64,000 bases of DNA. It comes from Lotus japonicus (Eukaryota > Streptophyta > Magnoliopsida > Fabales > Fabaceae). Each line of letters starts with the position of its first letter. Positions within the stretch are counted from its first letter, which is position 1. The notes under the pieces are model-generated. The model worked only from the letters and a program-made list of their open reading frames with translations. It was not told the origin of the DNA and searched no databases. A program made the position numbers and the translations under genes. The stretch covers positions 71,534,732-71,598,731 of the forward strand of contig NC_080044.1 of assembly GCF_012489685.1 (NCBI RefSeq). Direction: 5' to 3'. Shown in pieces: positions 47,934-58,113 of this stretch.

Positions 47934-50900
47934 ATGGCGAAGGACATAGACGAGTTGCCGAAGAACGCAGCGAACTACACGGCGTTGACGCCGCTCTGGT
48001 TCTTAGAGAGAGCAGCTCAGGTGCATCCCAACAGAAAATCGCTCATCCATGGATCCCGTCACTACACGTGGCACCAGACTTACCAGCGTTGCCGTCGATT
48101 CGCCTCCGCTCTTTCCAACCACTCCATTGGCCTCGGAAACACCGTACTTCTCTCTCCCTTTCTCTGTTTTTTTATTACTCTGGTTTGCAAGATTGCTCGG
48201 ATCCATGTTTGAAAATCTTTCTATAATTGCTTCAAAATAATATTTAATTATCGGAAGAAGTTGTGTGAGAGTAGCTTCTAACTAGCAGAATTGATTCTAG
48301 ATGGAAATTGTTATTTGTTTTCTCTAAATCTCTTTTTGTCTGGATACATTTGCTTTACCATCATCCATGGCCATACAATACTATTTTGTTCGTGTTCACG
48401 TGTCCAATAGCCTTTTACTTTTTTTTTGTTTGGCTGTAAAGGTCTAACACAACCCTCCTCCTATGTCCGGGCTTGGGCTACGCAAGCATAGGTAGAGTCA
48501 ATAATAGTATCGCTCATAATTTATTTTTTAATCGAGCTCAATGACGTAGTGTGATCAATATAATCGATCTTACTTGGTGGGATAAGACCTTTGTTCTTCT
48601 TGTTGTTTTTTTTAACATTATTTCATGGTAAAGGACGAAAGTGGTAGGAAAATTAGTTTTGTCTGATTGCAAATTTGCAATTGAGGTAGGATGATGACAC
48701 TTTTCAGGAAAATATACTTTCATATTGTAGTCACTTAGAAATACTAGAAAAGAGAATTTTCTGATGAAAATAAAAAAGAGAAATGAGATATATAATCAGT
48801 GATTTGATAATAAAAGATATATACATATAGCAGGAAAAGAAAAGGTGGAAATGCAATGGAAGAAAAAATGAGTGTGAATGTATGTATAAGTATATTATTT
48901 TTAAAGGTATTTTTTCTTACAAAATAATATTTTTGTCACTTTTTTTTGAAAAAATTCAAGTATAGTAAAATAAAATAATAGTTATAAAATTAAAATTATC
49001 AGGAATTATTAGTCTCTATTTATAATTTAGTTATTAAAATTAAAATTACGGGAGCCAACTTGGTTCAAGTGGTACATGGGTTCAAATATTGTATATAGAA
49101 AATACTTATTTGGCGGTTCCCCGGGATTGCTTCATATGGAGGGAATTTGTGTTAGACCCAAAAAAAGAGATTAAAATTATGTGAAGAATTAACTTTCTGA
49201 AAATATATAACTCGGATCGCTCAACATATTGAAAACCGTTAAGATTTTGATTGAGCATATAACAAATCAATAGATTTAACCTTTACTAGAGTAGCAAAAT
49301 TTTTCAAACTATAAGGGCATGAATATTGTTTTATGTTGTATGGACTAGGGAGCATGTTTTGTTCACACTTGAGGCTTGCTTCACACTGGTTATATAGTCC
49401 TCTTAGTTTGTTTTGGTTTTAGGCCAAGTTCTAAAATTAAAATGTCAATAATTTTCTCTATGCCATTGCTAACAGGTAGCTGTTATTGCACCCAACATTC
49501 CAGCACTTTATGAAGCTCATTTTGGGGTTCCAATGGCAGGGGCTGTATTGAACCCTGTTAACATCAGGCTCAATGCATCCACAATAGCTTTCCTTCTTGG
49601 TCATTGCACAGCAGCAGTAGTGATCGTAGACCAAGAGTTCTTTTCATTGGCAGAAGAAGCCATGAAAATATGGTCTGAGAAAGCCAAAACCTTCAAGCCT
49701 CCAATTCTAATTGTTATTGGTGATGAAAACTGCGACCCTAAGGCACTTCAATATGCTTTGGACAAAGGAGTCATTGAATATGAGGACTTTCTTCAAAGTG
49801 GTGACCCTGAATATGCATGGAAACCTCCAGAAGATGAGTGGCAGAGCATTGCTTTGGGTTACACGTCAGGTACTGTTATGAACCAATTTTCCCAAAAGTT
49901 TAAGCTGTTAGGTGAAGACACATGAATGAATTTATATTACATTTCTAACAGGTACCACTGCTAGTCCCAAGGGTGTGGTGTTGCATCACAGGGGAGCTTA
50001 TTTGATGTCTTTGTGTGGAGCTCTTGTTTGGGGAATGACTGAAGGAGCTGTATATCTTTGGACACTACCCATGTTTCATTGCAATGGGTGGTGCTACACT
50101 TGGACACTTCCAGCCATCTATGGCACTAACATTTGCCTTCGCCAGGTGAACTAATGCTTGATGCTTGATGGGTTTGGTTTCCCCCTGTATTTATTTGAGT
50201 TACTGAAACAAATTGTGACTAACTTGTTATCCTTTTTGTATTGAGTAATTTGTAGTGTTCTTGCATGCATTGTTCATATGAATTTGACTCCTCTAAGGTG
50301 AGAGAGTCACTTTAGAGTGTAAAGTAAACTACCACAACCATGGATTGAGAAATCAATGGCTGAAATTTAAAGAATATCATAATTTGTTATACTGGTGCAA
50401 GCATATAATCTTAATCACAACCATCGATTTCTCAATCAACTGTTAGGATAACTTTACATTCTAAAGTGATTCGCTCACTTTAGTGGTGTCAAATCCTGTT
50501 GACATGTTGTAATTCTACCTTCAGTTTTGGTGTGCAATCATTGATGCTAATGCAATTTGATGTATGCCTCCTTGAGCACATGGTTGATGATAGACTGATA
50601 GTTTTAGATGATTGTGGCATGATCATTTCTATATAGTAGTCTTCAGGTAGTTTCTTGGTTGATAGCATGCTACTTTAAAGTCTAAACTCTTTTCAGAGTT
50701 GTTTTCTTTAAATGCTAGTTAGTTGATTGTCAAATAGATATCTACCCTCAAATCACTTTTTCTTGATGTGTTATGTAGGTAACAGCGAAGGCGGTGTATG
50801 AAGCCATTGCAAAATACAAAGTGACTCATTTTTGTGCAGCACCTGTGGTTCTTAACTCAATAATTAATGCCCCACCTGAGGATACCATTCTTCCTCTACC

Positions 50901-51675
50901 CCATGTGGTACATGTGATTACAGCTGGGGCTGCTCCTCCTCCTTCTGTTCTTTCTGGCATGTCGCAACGAGGATTTCGCGTCACGCACACTTACGGTCTC
51001 TCAGAAACTTATGGCCCTTCAGTCTATTGCGCCTGGAAACCCGAGTGGGACTCGCTTCCCCTTGAAACTCAAGCCCGGCTCCACGCAAGGCAAGGGGTTC
51101 GGTACATTGTCTTGGAAGGCCTTGACGTTGTGAACACAAAAACCATTAAACCTGTTCCTGCTGATGGTAAAACTGTTGGTGAGATTGTGATGCGGGGTAA
51201 TGCTGTGATGAAAGGATACCTAAAGAACCCGGAAGCTAATGAAGAGACCTTTGCAAATGGATGGTTTCACTCCGGGGATCTTGCTGTGAAGCATCCAGAT
51301 GGATATATAGAAATCAAAGACAGATCAAAGGACATCATAATCTCAGGTGCCGAAAACATCAGCAGTGTGGAGATAGAGAATACTCTGTACTCACATCCTG
51401 CGATACTGGAGACATCAGTGGTTGCAAGGCCAGATGAGAGATGGGGTGAGTCTCCCTGTGCTTTTGTGACATTAAAACCAGGAGTGGATGCTAGTAATGA
51501 GCAGCGTCTAGTTGAGGATATACTCAAGTTTTGCAGGGCCAAGATGCCAGCTTATTGGGTCCCAAAATCAGTAGTATTTGGACTGTTACCTAAGACCGCT
51601 ACAGGGAAGGTGCAGAAGCATTTGCTGAGGGCCAAGGCAAAAGAGATGGGACCTGTTAGGACGAGCAAGTTGTGA
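47934..51675 (+). CDS. AAE7: Peroxisomal acyl-activating enzyme, AAE7/ACN1 type
   Basis: ATP-dependent acyl-CoA synthetase of the adenylate-forming superfamily; Arabidopsis AAE7/ACN1 activates acetate and butyrate in peroxisomes, feeding the glyoxylate cycle. Four exons, 47934-48143, 49476-49869, 49952-50145 and 50779-51675, give 564 aa with consistent phases. The N-terminus (DIDELPKNAANYTALTPLWF) is closest to the AAE7 group. The AMP-binding loop YTSGTTASPKG spans residues 199-209 across intron 2; HTYGLSETYGPS, GWFHSGDLAV, DRSKDIIISGAENISS and the C-terminal lysine motif KTATGKVQK are present. It ends SKL, the canonical peroxisomal signal. The start is the first in-frame ATG and lies only 11 bases after a hAT element end; TTGCAG just before it could be an intron acceptor, implying an upstream leader exon. 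Broken copies of its last exon lie downstream. Confidence 0.95.
49048..49175 (+). repeat. SINE-like sequence in AAE7 intron 1
   Basis: Contains a box A-like segment (TTGGTTCAAGTGGT) followed about 15 bases later by a box B-like GGGTTCAAAT, ending in an A-rich tail, the layout of tRNA-derived plant SINEs. A partial related stretch lies in reverse orientation near 48440-48500 (GGTCTAACACAACC), and another in the CAMTA intron near 41590. Confidence 0.45.
50280..50496. mobile_element. Fold-back MITE in AAE7 intron 3
   Basis: About 80-100 bp at the left (AATTTGACTCC..TCACTTTAGAGTGTAAAGT..GATTGAGAAATCAATGG) recurs as the reverse complement at the right, so most of the 217 bp is one imperfect inverted repeat with a short centre. 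No transposase, and no clear target duplication was seen. Confidence 0.7.
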
Positions 51676-52298
51676 TCATATCAGTGACTATGACGAAAAA
51701 AGCTTCTAGATGATGTTATGTGTGAATAGGACTGTGCTGGGTAGTGAAAGTCGTTATCTATTACAATAAAAGAGAAGCTTTTATCTCTGCTTAAAATTTG
51801 TTGAGTCAGACAATTTGTCATTCATCTATTTTAGAGTGAACAAATCCATTGTGGCCTCAGTCCTGGCTTTTAGTCCTCCTTTAGCAGAAAACTCTGTATT
51901 ATCCACTCAAACTAAGTAAATTAGAATTACGAACCTTACTCCACCAGTGTGTTGCAAGTTGAATGTTGAGTTCTGGGATATAGGTTGGGTCCTTTAACTG
52001 GCCTGGAATAAAGGAACCAAGAATCTGAGTTGCTCTGATCATAGTACTATCCACCTTGTATGGTATGGGCGTATGGTTGTGGTAGATGAACAACCATTTA
52101 TGACACCTATCGTGCCACTGTCAAGCCATTCCTTTTCTCCCCTCAAAACTTGTGCTTACTGTTGATTTTTGGTGTTGCATTTTGTTAGATGTTGATCTTT
52201 TCTCATTATTTGTTGTTTTGAACACCAAAGCAAAGCATATGTTAATGCTCTTGCAATGATTGTTGAGGGAAGAACAGGAGATAGCACTGTACCATATA

Positions 52299-52390
52299 CC
52301 ACATCGAAGAGGAGAATAAGTTGTGAGGAGAATTTATAGTCCCACATCGAAAACAGCAGACAAAGTTACGAGGAGGTTTGGTTATAAAAA
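52299..52390 (+). promoter_or_regulatory. U1 snRNA promoter: USE and TATA box
   Basis: The plant upstream sequence element GTCCCACATCG is perfect at 52339-52349. A TATA box (TATAAAAA) starts at 52383, leaving 33 bp between them. That four-turn spacing is the known mark of RNA polymerase II snRNA genes; polymerase III genes such as U6 have about ten bases less. A degenerate second USE (CCACATCG) begins at 52299. The transcript starts 31 bases after the first TATA base. Confidence 0.92.
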
Positions 52391-52413
52391 CGAAATGCGT
52401 GTCACCAAGCAAC

Positions 52414-52572
52414 ATACTTACCTGGACGGGATCTATGGGTGATCAAGAAGGCCCATGTTCTAGGGTAGTGACCTCCATTGCACTCTGGAGGGGTGCTACC
52501 CTAAGGTCTACCCAAGTGGTGGAGCCTACGTCATAATTTGTGGCAGTGGGGGCCTGCGTTCGCGCGGCCCCC
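52414..52572 (+). ncRNA. U1: U1 spliceosomal snRNA
   Basis: RNA of the U1 snRNP, which pairs with 5' splice sites at the first step of intron recognition. The 5' end ATACTTACCTG holds the complete splice-site pairing sequence. It is followed by stem-loop I with GATCAAGAAGG (U1-70K site), a stem-loop II region with ATTGCACT (U1A-type loop), the Sm site AATTTGTGG at 52535-52543 and a GC-rich 3' hairpin closing with GGCCCCC. Length is about 159 nt. Promoter and 3' box are both in place, so it looks functional; the exact 3' end is estimated. Confidence 0.95.
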
Positions 52573-52574
52573 TT

Positions 52575-52588
52575 CAATATTAGTCTAA
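52575..52588 (+). terminator. Plant snRNA 3' box
   Basis: CAATATTAGTCTAA fits the plant 3'-end formation signal CA-N(3-10)-AGTNNAA and starts three bases after the U1 hairpin. It directs 3' processing of polymerase II snRNAs. Confidence 0.85.
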
Positions 52589-53180
52589 ATTTTATTTGTA
52601 TCTACATATTTCGTCCTCAATCTTTTGATAGATTGAGATTACGTCCCAAGTGGGTAGGGAAAATTAAGTTCAACCTCTCGACCTAATGATTCTGTTAGTG
52701 TTAACCATTGTCATTGAATGTGCTGTTTATAGGTTACATTACTGTTTTCTTTCACATACCTTAATGCAATACTGTCGTAGTCTCTATCTCATAAATTAAT
52801 TATTGTTTTCTTCTTCTTTCAACACTTGCTGTCCCAACAAATACAAGACTTCTTTACCTAATGTACCTCATGTAATTCAATCCTGTTTTCTTGCCAAGGG
52901 GCTCAGGGAAGGAAATGCAAAGTTTCTACTCAAAGTTGAAACATGAAACTAGCAAAAGAAACCTGGATTTTCAGTCTTGGAAGCCCTTGCAGCAAGAAGC
53001 AGTACATGCTCCTTGTTCACCTTTTGCAAAGACCTCAATTAAGTTCTTATCAACATTCAGAAAAGGACATTTTAAACACCTCAAGAATAACAGCACATAT
53101 TAGGGGAAGCCTATGCTTTGACACTCTGGTGAGAAAGTATCATTTCTTTGGCATTTTTCGCATTCTATAAGTTCTACATT
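52589..53180. other. Spacer after U1, nothing supported
   Basis: AT-rich spacer with two overlapping 70-75 aa frames (52891-53170) that match no family I recognise. It leads into a broken AAE7 fragment. Confidence 0.45.
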
Positions 53181-53183
53181 AAT

Positions 53184-53460
53184 ACTGGAGATATCAGTGG
53201 GGTGAGTCTCCGTGTGCTTTTGTGACACTAAAACCAGGAGTCGATGCTAGTAATGAGCAGCGTCTAGTTGAGGATATTCTCAAGTTCTACAGGGCCAATA
53301 TGCCTTCTTATTGGGTCCAAAAATCAGTTGTTTTTGGACCATTACCTAAGATGGCTACAGGGAAGGTGCAGAAGCATTTTCTGAGGGCCAAAGAAAATCA
53401 AAGAGATGGAATCTGTTAGGATGATCAAGTTGTAATGTAATCATATCACAGTGACTATGA
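53184..53460 (+). pseudogene. AAE7 last-exon fragment, copy 2
   Basis: Very similar to the 3' end of AAE7 (51405-51700): the run from VTLKPGVDASNEQRLVEDIL through MATGKVQKHFLRAK is clear, starting after a deletion near 53195. A frameshift after AKEN changes the ending to a stop without SKL, although the bases for the SKL-like ending remain out of frame. The AAE7 3' flank (AAAAAGCT..) is also shared. It has no upstream exons, so it is a truncated tandem duplicate. Confidence 0.9.
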
Positions 53461-53537
53461 TGAAAAAGCTGCTAGTTAATGTTATTTATATTTGAGTTAA
53501 TAGGATCTCTGCTGATGTGAAAGTATTTATCTGGAAG

Positions 53538-53548
53538 ATCCCACATCG
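53538..53548 (+). promoter_or_regulatory. Orphan snRNA-type USE motif
   Basis: ATCCCACATCG is a perfect match to the plant snRNA USE. No TATA box lies at the expected 33-bp distance and no snRNA follows, so it is probably a relic of a duplicated U1 promoter. Confidence 0.65.
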
Positions 53549-53559
53549 AAAAAGTAGAC

Positions 53560-54260
53560 AATGTTGTGTAACTTTTGTTTTCTGTACGTGCTGTGCTGTC
53601 CACTTTGAAGCCTAAATAAGTTTAGTTTAATTTGCTTAATCACTCATGTTTCTTCATAAAAGCTGTTCTTCAGTGAACTCTGTTTACAATTATCAATGGT
53701 CTGACATGCTATTAGAATTTAGAAGGTAGTAGTGTTCAATCTCATAATCAGTGGGACCTTTGTGAAGAAGACCAGAACATGAATTGCTTGTGGGGTGGCA
53801 GCAGCAATTGTTAACCGAATGGCTTTTATCAGTGATCTATGTTCAGATTCTCTTAAGTGTAAAAACAAACTAAAATTTCACCATCTTAACATTATTTTTT
53901 GTGTGTTTAATAATTACAAAAATAAAGGAAAGGTATATAATTGGTAAGATGATGGAACTTGATATGATAAAAATACATTACTAAAAATAAAAGAAAGGTA
54001 TATTATGGTGGAGGGTTAAATAAAAGTACACCACATGTGAAAATCGTGCAACAAAGAAAAAAATGTGCATTATTTGTGAGTTCGCACACAATAATTGACT
54101 AGTTTTGGGCACCACTAGGCAGGGGGCTGCAGTGACCATGACCATAACGAACAGTTGACGGCGGTGGGAAAGTTATCGCCACCATCCAACCACCATGGTC
54201 ACTACAACCGCCGCTCATTACCACGGTACGCTATACTTGAACATAAGAAGGTGTGATTTA
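53560..54260. other. AT-rich spacer
   Basis: No gene recognised. It leads into a minus-strand snRNA-type promoter relic at its right end. Confidence 0.4.
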
Positions 54261-54264
54261 GAAA

Positions 54265-54393
54265 CGAATTCCCGTCACGGTTCGAACAAGATTCCACACA
54301 CTTGGTTTTATAACCAAAGCTGCTCACAACGTTTCTACTCTTCCCGAGGTGGGACTGAATTTTTCCTCACAACGTTTTCTACCGATGTGGGAC
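54265..54393 (-). pseudogene. Decayed U1-like gene and promoter
   Basis: On the minus strand, GTCCCACATCG (54393-54383) and a second copy with one mismatch (54355-54345) are followed after 32 bp by TATAAAA (54312-54306). The surrounding bases, AGCTTTGGTTATAAAA, match the functional U1 promoter's GGTTTGGTTATAAAA. Below the TATA, a short stretch ending GACGGG (54276-54271) aligns loosely with U1 bases 1-17, but the rest of U1 is not recognisable. I infer a relic; the promoter is far better supported than the RNA. Confidence 0.55.
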
Positions 54394-54402
54394 TACAAAT
54401 TA

Positions 54403-55010
54403 ATGGAGTATGCTCGGTTGATAAATGATAATTAATACTCTGCAACTGGAAGCCACCTCGCAGTTCCGCAAGCTTTTTTCAATTGGTAACCTTAAACGAT
54501 TCACTTTTAATCGCTATTCTCTAAAGGGTTTTTGTGGCTTAGCTTCTCTCTTCTCTTCTCTTCCACCTTTGCCTATGTCCATGGCGATTTTCCATCACCA
54601 TCTTCTTCTTCTTTTCTTCATCTTTCTATTTCATTATTCCATCATCGTAGTTAAAAAAACCCAACCCTTATCATCATCATCATCATCCTCGTTCTTCTTC
54701 CTTTTCCAATTTCCACCCTTCAGCTCAGAACTCAGGATAGAAGAACCCCACTTCCACAAGTGTACTCCTTCAATGGTTAATGGGGTCTGCTCGGTTGATA
54801 ATAATCTGCAGCTGGAAGCCACTGAGCAGTTCTGCAAGCTTCTTTCAATAGGTAACCTTGAAAAATTGACCTTTAATCGCTATTCTCAGGGTTTTTATTG
54901 ATTTTTTGCTGCACAATGGAACCCTCAGATTGAGGAAGTCATTCAATCTTGTGTTGTACCGCGCTTTGTTGAGTTTCTCGTTAGGGAGGATTTCCCTCAA
55001 CTTCAGGTTT
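54403..55010 (+). pseudogene. Importin-alpha pseudogene pieces, with internal duplication
   Basis: The text around 54781-54850 translates as VCSVDNNLQLEATEQFCKLLSIG, followed beyond an intron-like GTAACC by NPQIEEVIQSCVVPRFVEFLVREDFPQLQ at about 54918-55005. This is the first armadillo repeat region of plant importin-alpha, which carries nuclear-localisation cargo. The first piece is present a second time at 54403-54480 (LQLEATSQFRKLFSIGN), with its flank up to 54535. Between them is a Ser/Phe-rich frame without known domain. Stops after both pieces and the missing IBB domain and remaining repeats show that it is broken. Confidence 0.75.
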
Positions 55011-55329
55011 ATTTTCCTTTTGGATGCTTAGATGATATGCAGACTCATGCAATGACTTGTAAGCAGTGTAATCAAATATCGGCATTGGTGGAATCTCATG
55101 TCGGGTTTTGGGCTCTCCACCATGACCGATATCCCGCCATGATCCACCATCCTTATTTGTCAAATATTGCAGGTTTTTTTACTCTCCGCCATAGTCCACC
55201 ATCCATTAACAGCTGCTTGTATAGGCGCTGTAATAATCAATTTTTTTGTATGATTAAAAGGAGCAGTGATGCATTTTCATTTTCATTTTTTTGAACTTTT
55301 AAGTCATACATTCGGTATAAAAAATACAC

Positions 55330-55600
55330 TGACGATCACTATTGTTTTTGGCCAAGCAGTCAAAAACCCGATTAGCTTCTCGCTGAATGTGAACACAATG
55401 GACCTCCACAACACATATGATTCTAATATGATTCACCAACTATGCATAAGGATGCAAGCTAGCACAGTCTTACGAAAGCACTCATCCTTAGTGAAACACA
55501 CTTCACGTACATTTATAGCCAATACACACTTAACAGCGTCAATAACTTGAATTGAACCCAAAGCAACATCATGAAGAAGAGACTCTCGACTTAGTGTTCC
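55330..55600 (-). pseudogene. Possible LINE RNase H tail
   Basis: A minus-strand frame near 55400-55340 reads VHCVHIQREANRVFDCLAKN, matching the last helix/strand of plant LINE RNase H (pattern VxHxxREANxxADxLAK). The sequence upstream on the minus strand (to 55600) could be the rest of the domain but is too changed to confirm. A T-rich stretch at 55285 would be the end of the element. Confidence 0.4.
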
Positions 55601-55739
55601 CATGTGCTGAACTTTGCTGATAGAATAACTCTTGTTAAGTTTTCCATCAGTGTGCTTCCGACTAAGCGTATGCAAATGAGTCTTCTCATTATTTACCGTT
55701 TCGATCACCAACTTAGACCATATGTTAGTGCTCTTGCTA

Positions 55740-55935
55740 CGAATGTTGATTGAATAACCCAAAGTAGCACAGTAGCAGAGCCCACATCGGAATGGAGAAA
55801 AAGTTCAGAGAAGAATCCGTAGTCCCACATCGGAAAAAGGAAAGAAAATTGTAAGGTGACTCACATCTCAAAAAGTCATTGCATTTCCCTCCAATGTGGA
55901 CTCTTTAAAAGAAACAGACCAAACCATGTAACAAA
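55740..55935 (+). promoter_or_regulatory. Duplicated USE promoter relic without TATA
   Basis: Two USE motifs, CCCACATCGG at 55781 and a perfect GTCCCACATCG at 55822-55832, have the same 42-bp spacing as the two in front of the U1 gene. The preceding sequence (GTTAGTGCTCTTGC, AGCACAGTA) also matches the U1 upstream region at 52238-52290. No TATA box and no U1 sequence follow. Confidence 0.7.
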
Positions 55936-56059
55936 AGATTCAACTTGTTATTTTAAAGAAAAATAAACATAAAAACAGAAGAGGCATTGCATTGTACGCA
56001 TCACTAGTGCAGGCCATTATGGGGTTGTGCTAAATGAGTAACCATTATCTGAAACCTCT

Positions 56060-56190
56060 AGTGCAGGCCATTTCTTTTCTCCACTCATCACTTGTGATTG
56101 GTGTTGATTTTTGGTGTAGTATTTGTTGTTTTGATCACACCTACGCAAAGGATGCGTTAATGCTCTTGTAACAGTTGTTCAAAAATGCAC
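56060..56190 (+). repeat. Further copy of the U1 upstream spacer
   Basis: GCCATTTCTTTTCTCC, GGTGTTGATTTTTGGTG, TTTGTTGTTTTGA and GTTAATGCTCTTG occur here in the same order as at 52128-52255 upstream of U1. It is a diverged direct duplicate and stops before the USE region. Confidence 0.75.
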
Positions 56191-56477
56191 TTTAGATAAC
56201 TAAAAACTGAGTAACTACCAACTACTTGAATCTAAATATAAAATGCATTTGTGAGTTACTACTTGAATCAAAATGCATTTTTGTTTGAACCATTAACTAT
56301 TTTTGTTCATTTGTTTTAGTGATATATTTGATCCTCATTGACTTTCTGCTCTTCGTCTATTGAAACAGAGAAGAATGTAGCAAGTGAAGCAAAGCAGAGC
56401 AGATGTGGTTTGTGTCATGTTATAGGTTCAGGATTGAATTGATGGTGTCATGTGATAGCTTTAGAATTTCAATTTCA

Positions 56478-56660
56478 TGTTTTTCCTCTGTACTCGCATC
56501 CTTGAATAAGAGATGGAGTGAGTCTACCTGTGCTTTTGTGACCCTTACCTAAGTCAGCTACTGGAAAGGTGCAGAAGCATTTGTTGAGAGCCAAGACAAA
56601 ACAGATGGAACCTGTTAGGATGAAGAAAAAAAGCTACGAGTTGATGCTATGAGTTAACAG
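56478..56660 (+). pseudogene. AAE7 last-exon fragment, copy 3
   Basis: Short matches to the AAE7 3' end in order: GTACTCGCATCC, GAGATGG, GAGTCTACCTGTGCTTTTGTGAC, then after a deletion CTTACCTAAG..GCTACTGGAAAGGTGCAGAAGC, GAGAGCCAAG and GAACCTGTTAGGA. The KGxxxKH catalytic-tail region survives but no frame does. The sequence after it (AAAAAAGCTACGAGTTGATGC) also follows copy 2 in a similar form. Confidence 0.85.
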
Positions 56661-56677
56661 GTCTTTGATTTTGTCTG

Positions 56678-56728
56678 AACCCACATCGGAAAAAAGAGAC
56701 CATGTAGTGAATAGCTTTGGTTATAAAA
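56678..56728 (+). promoter_or_regulatory. Orphan snRNA-type promoter, USE plus TATA
   Basis: AACCCACATCG (one change from the USE consensus) at 56678-56688 and TATAAAA at 56722-56728 are 33 bp apart, the polymerase II snRNA spacing, and the bases AGCTTTGGT before the TATA match the other modules. No recognisable snRNA begins about 31 bases downstream (near 56753). Confidence 0.7.
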
Positions 56729-56739
56729 CATGTGTATGT

Positions 56740-58080
56740 AATCAGTTAGTTATGTGTTATTTCACTTTTATTTTATTTCATTTTTATTTATCGCTCTAAA
56801 TTTGGACGGATATAATTTAAAATTTATTTATATTTTATATTATATTCTTCCAAATCTTTAGCCGATTTGATAAGAACGATGAACTTTTTAATTGTGAAGG
56901 TGGGGTACCCCAACCATCCTATTTTAGTTTCAAATTTCTGTATTCTTTATGTTAAATGTATATGGACTAATTTTAAAGTTACTATACGTACTGGCTAAAT
57001 AAATGTGGGAGTTGCCTTGATTAATATACCATTTGGTTCAATTTTCTTACCTTTATTTTTTTTATAAGACAAATTTTAAAACTTTGTAAACTGAATAATA
57101 CGTACAATTAACAAAATATTTGAATCTTATTAACCATTCTATATTAATTATATATCTTTTATATTTACCAACGTGAACAAATGTATATTAACTAAATAAT
57201 AGAAGTACTTAACCACATATTTGAATCTTATTAACCATAATTTGTGTTGGTTCAGCTGTGTGTACAATGTACTTCTACAGTACCTGGGTTTAAATCTCAT
57301 TGTTGTGAGTTATCAGGATGTGTCTTTTAGGAGTTTCCTGAACTCCTCTGCTTATGCAAGCAAATAAAGTTTTGAATTTGAACTTTTTTTATGCATTTTA
57401 CCATGAGAAATTTAAGAGTGATTGCTATATACTTAATTGTGTTCTTTTGCTATCATGCTAGGATTATAGATGTTCCACTTCCACAGACTTCATCAAATCC
57501 TCATTTATTGTTAAAGAATGGAAAATTACAAGTGAGGGTGGATTCCTCAAAGGGATCGAAACTCTCAATTCATTAGAACATGCTTTAACATGACCCAAGC
57601 CTCTTTGTCTCAGTACCATAATATTGATTTAATCAATTAATCATATTCAACACAGGCCACTGATGAGTGTCAATTTTCCTTCTTGCAGCACAAATTATTT
57701 TCAAGAAGGCAATCATGTCGATGACAAATTAGAAGTTTCTCAAGCACTAAGAATCTAGAGTTGATAGCACATGTACAAGGGTTTTTTCACTGGATTTTCA
57801 TTTTCTCAATACAGGTAGAATTGCAATAAAAACATAGATTCAAAAAAAATCTGTACTTTAATTTGTTGTTACAACTTATAATTACTCAGATAGAGCAGGC
57901 CATGTACTAGTTATTTGATTAATTTCCTGAAATCCTGCTAAATGGTTAACTAATTGGTTCTGCGGCTATAATTTGGAGAGAGGGGCAATGAACTCGGAGG
58001 CAAATGTAAGAGTTTTGATATATAAATGTAATGGGCACAGTTATAGAAACAAATAAGTAAATCACATAATAGGGTATAAG
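56740..58080. other. AT-rich spacer with a SINE-like stretch
   Basis: At 57245-57390 a box B-like GGGTTTAAATC, a pyrimidine-rich body and a terminal T/A-rich tail suggest a SINE or LINE end. The 61-aa frame at 57391-57576 has no known domain. Nothing else is supported. Confidence 0.35.
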
Positions 58081-58113
58081 GTGGAATGCATTGAGATCTG
58101 GCTGACTTATACA

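Noticed and set aside
52891..53170. Two overlapping 70-75 aa frames after U1
   Set aside because: No known domain, and overlapping frames in AT-rich spacer are likely to be chance.
54270..54300. tRNA-like GGTTCGAAC stretch
   Set aside because: No acceptor stem or D-arm can be built around it; it lies next to the decayed U1-like promoter.
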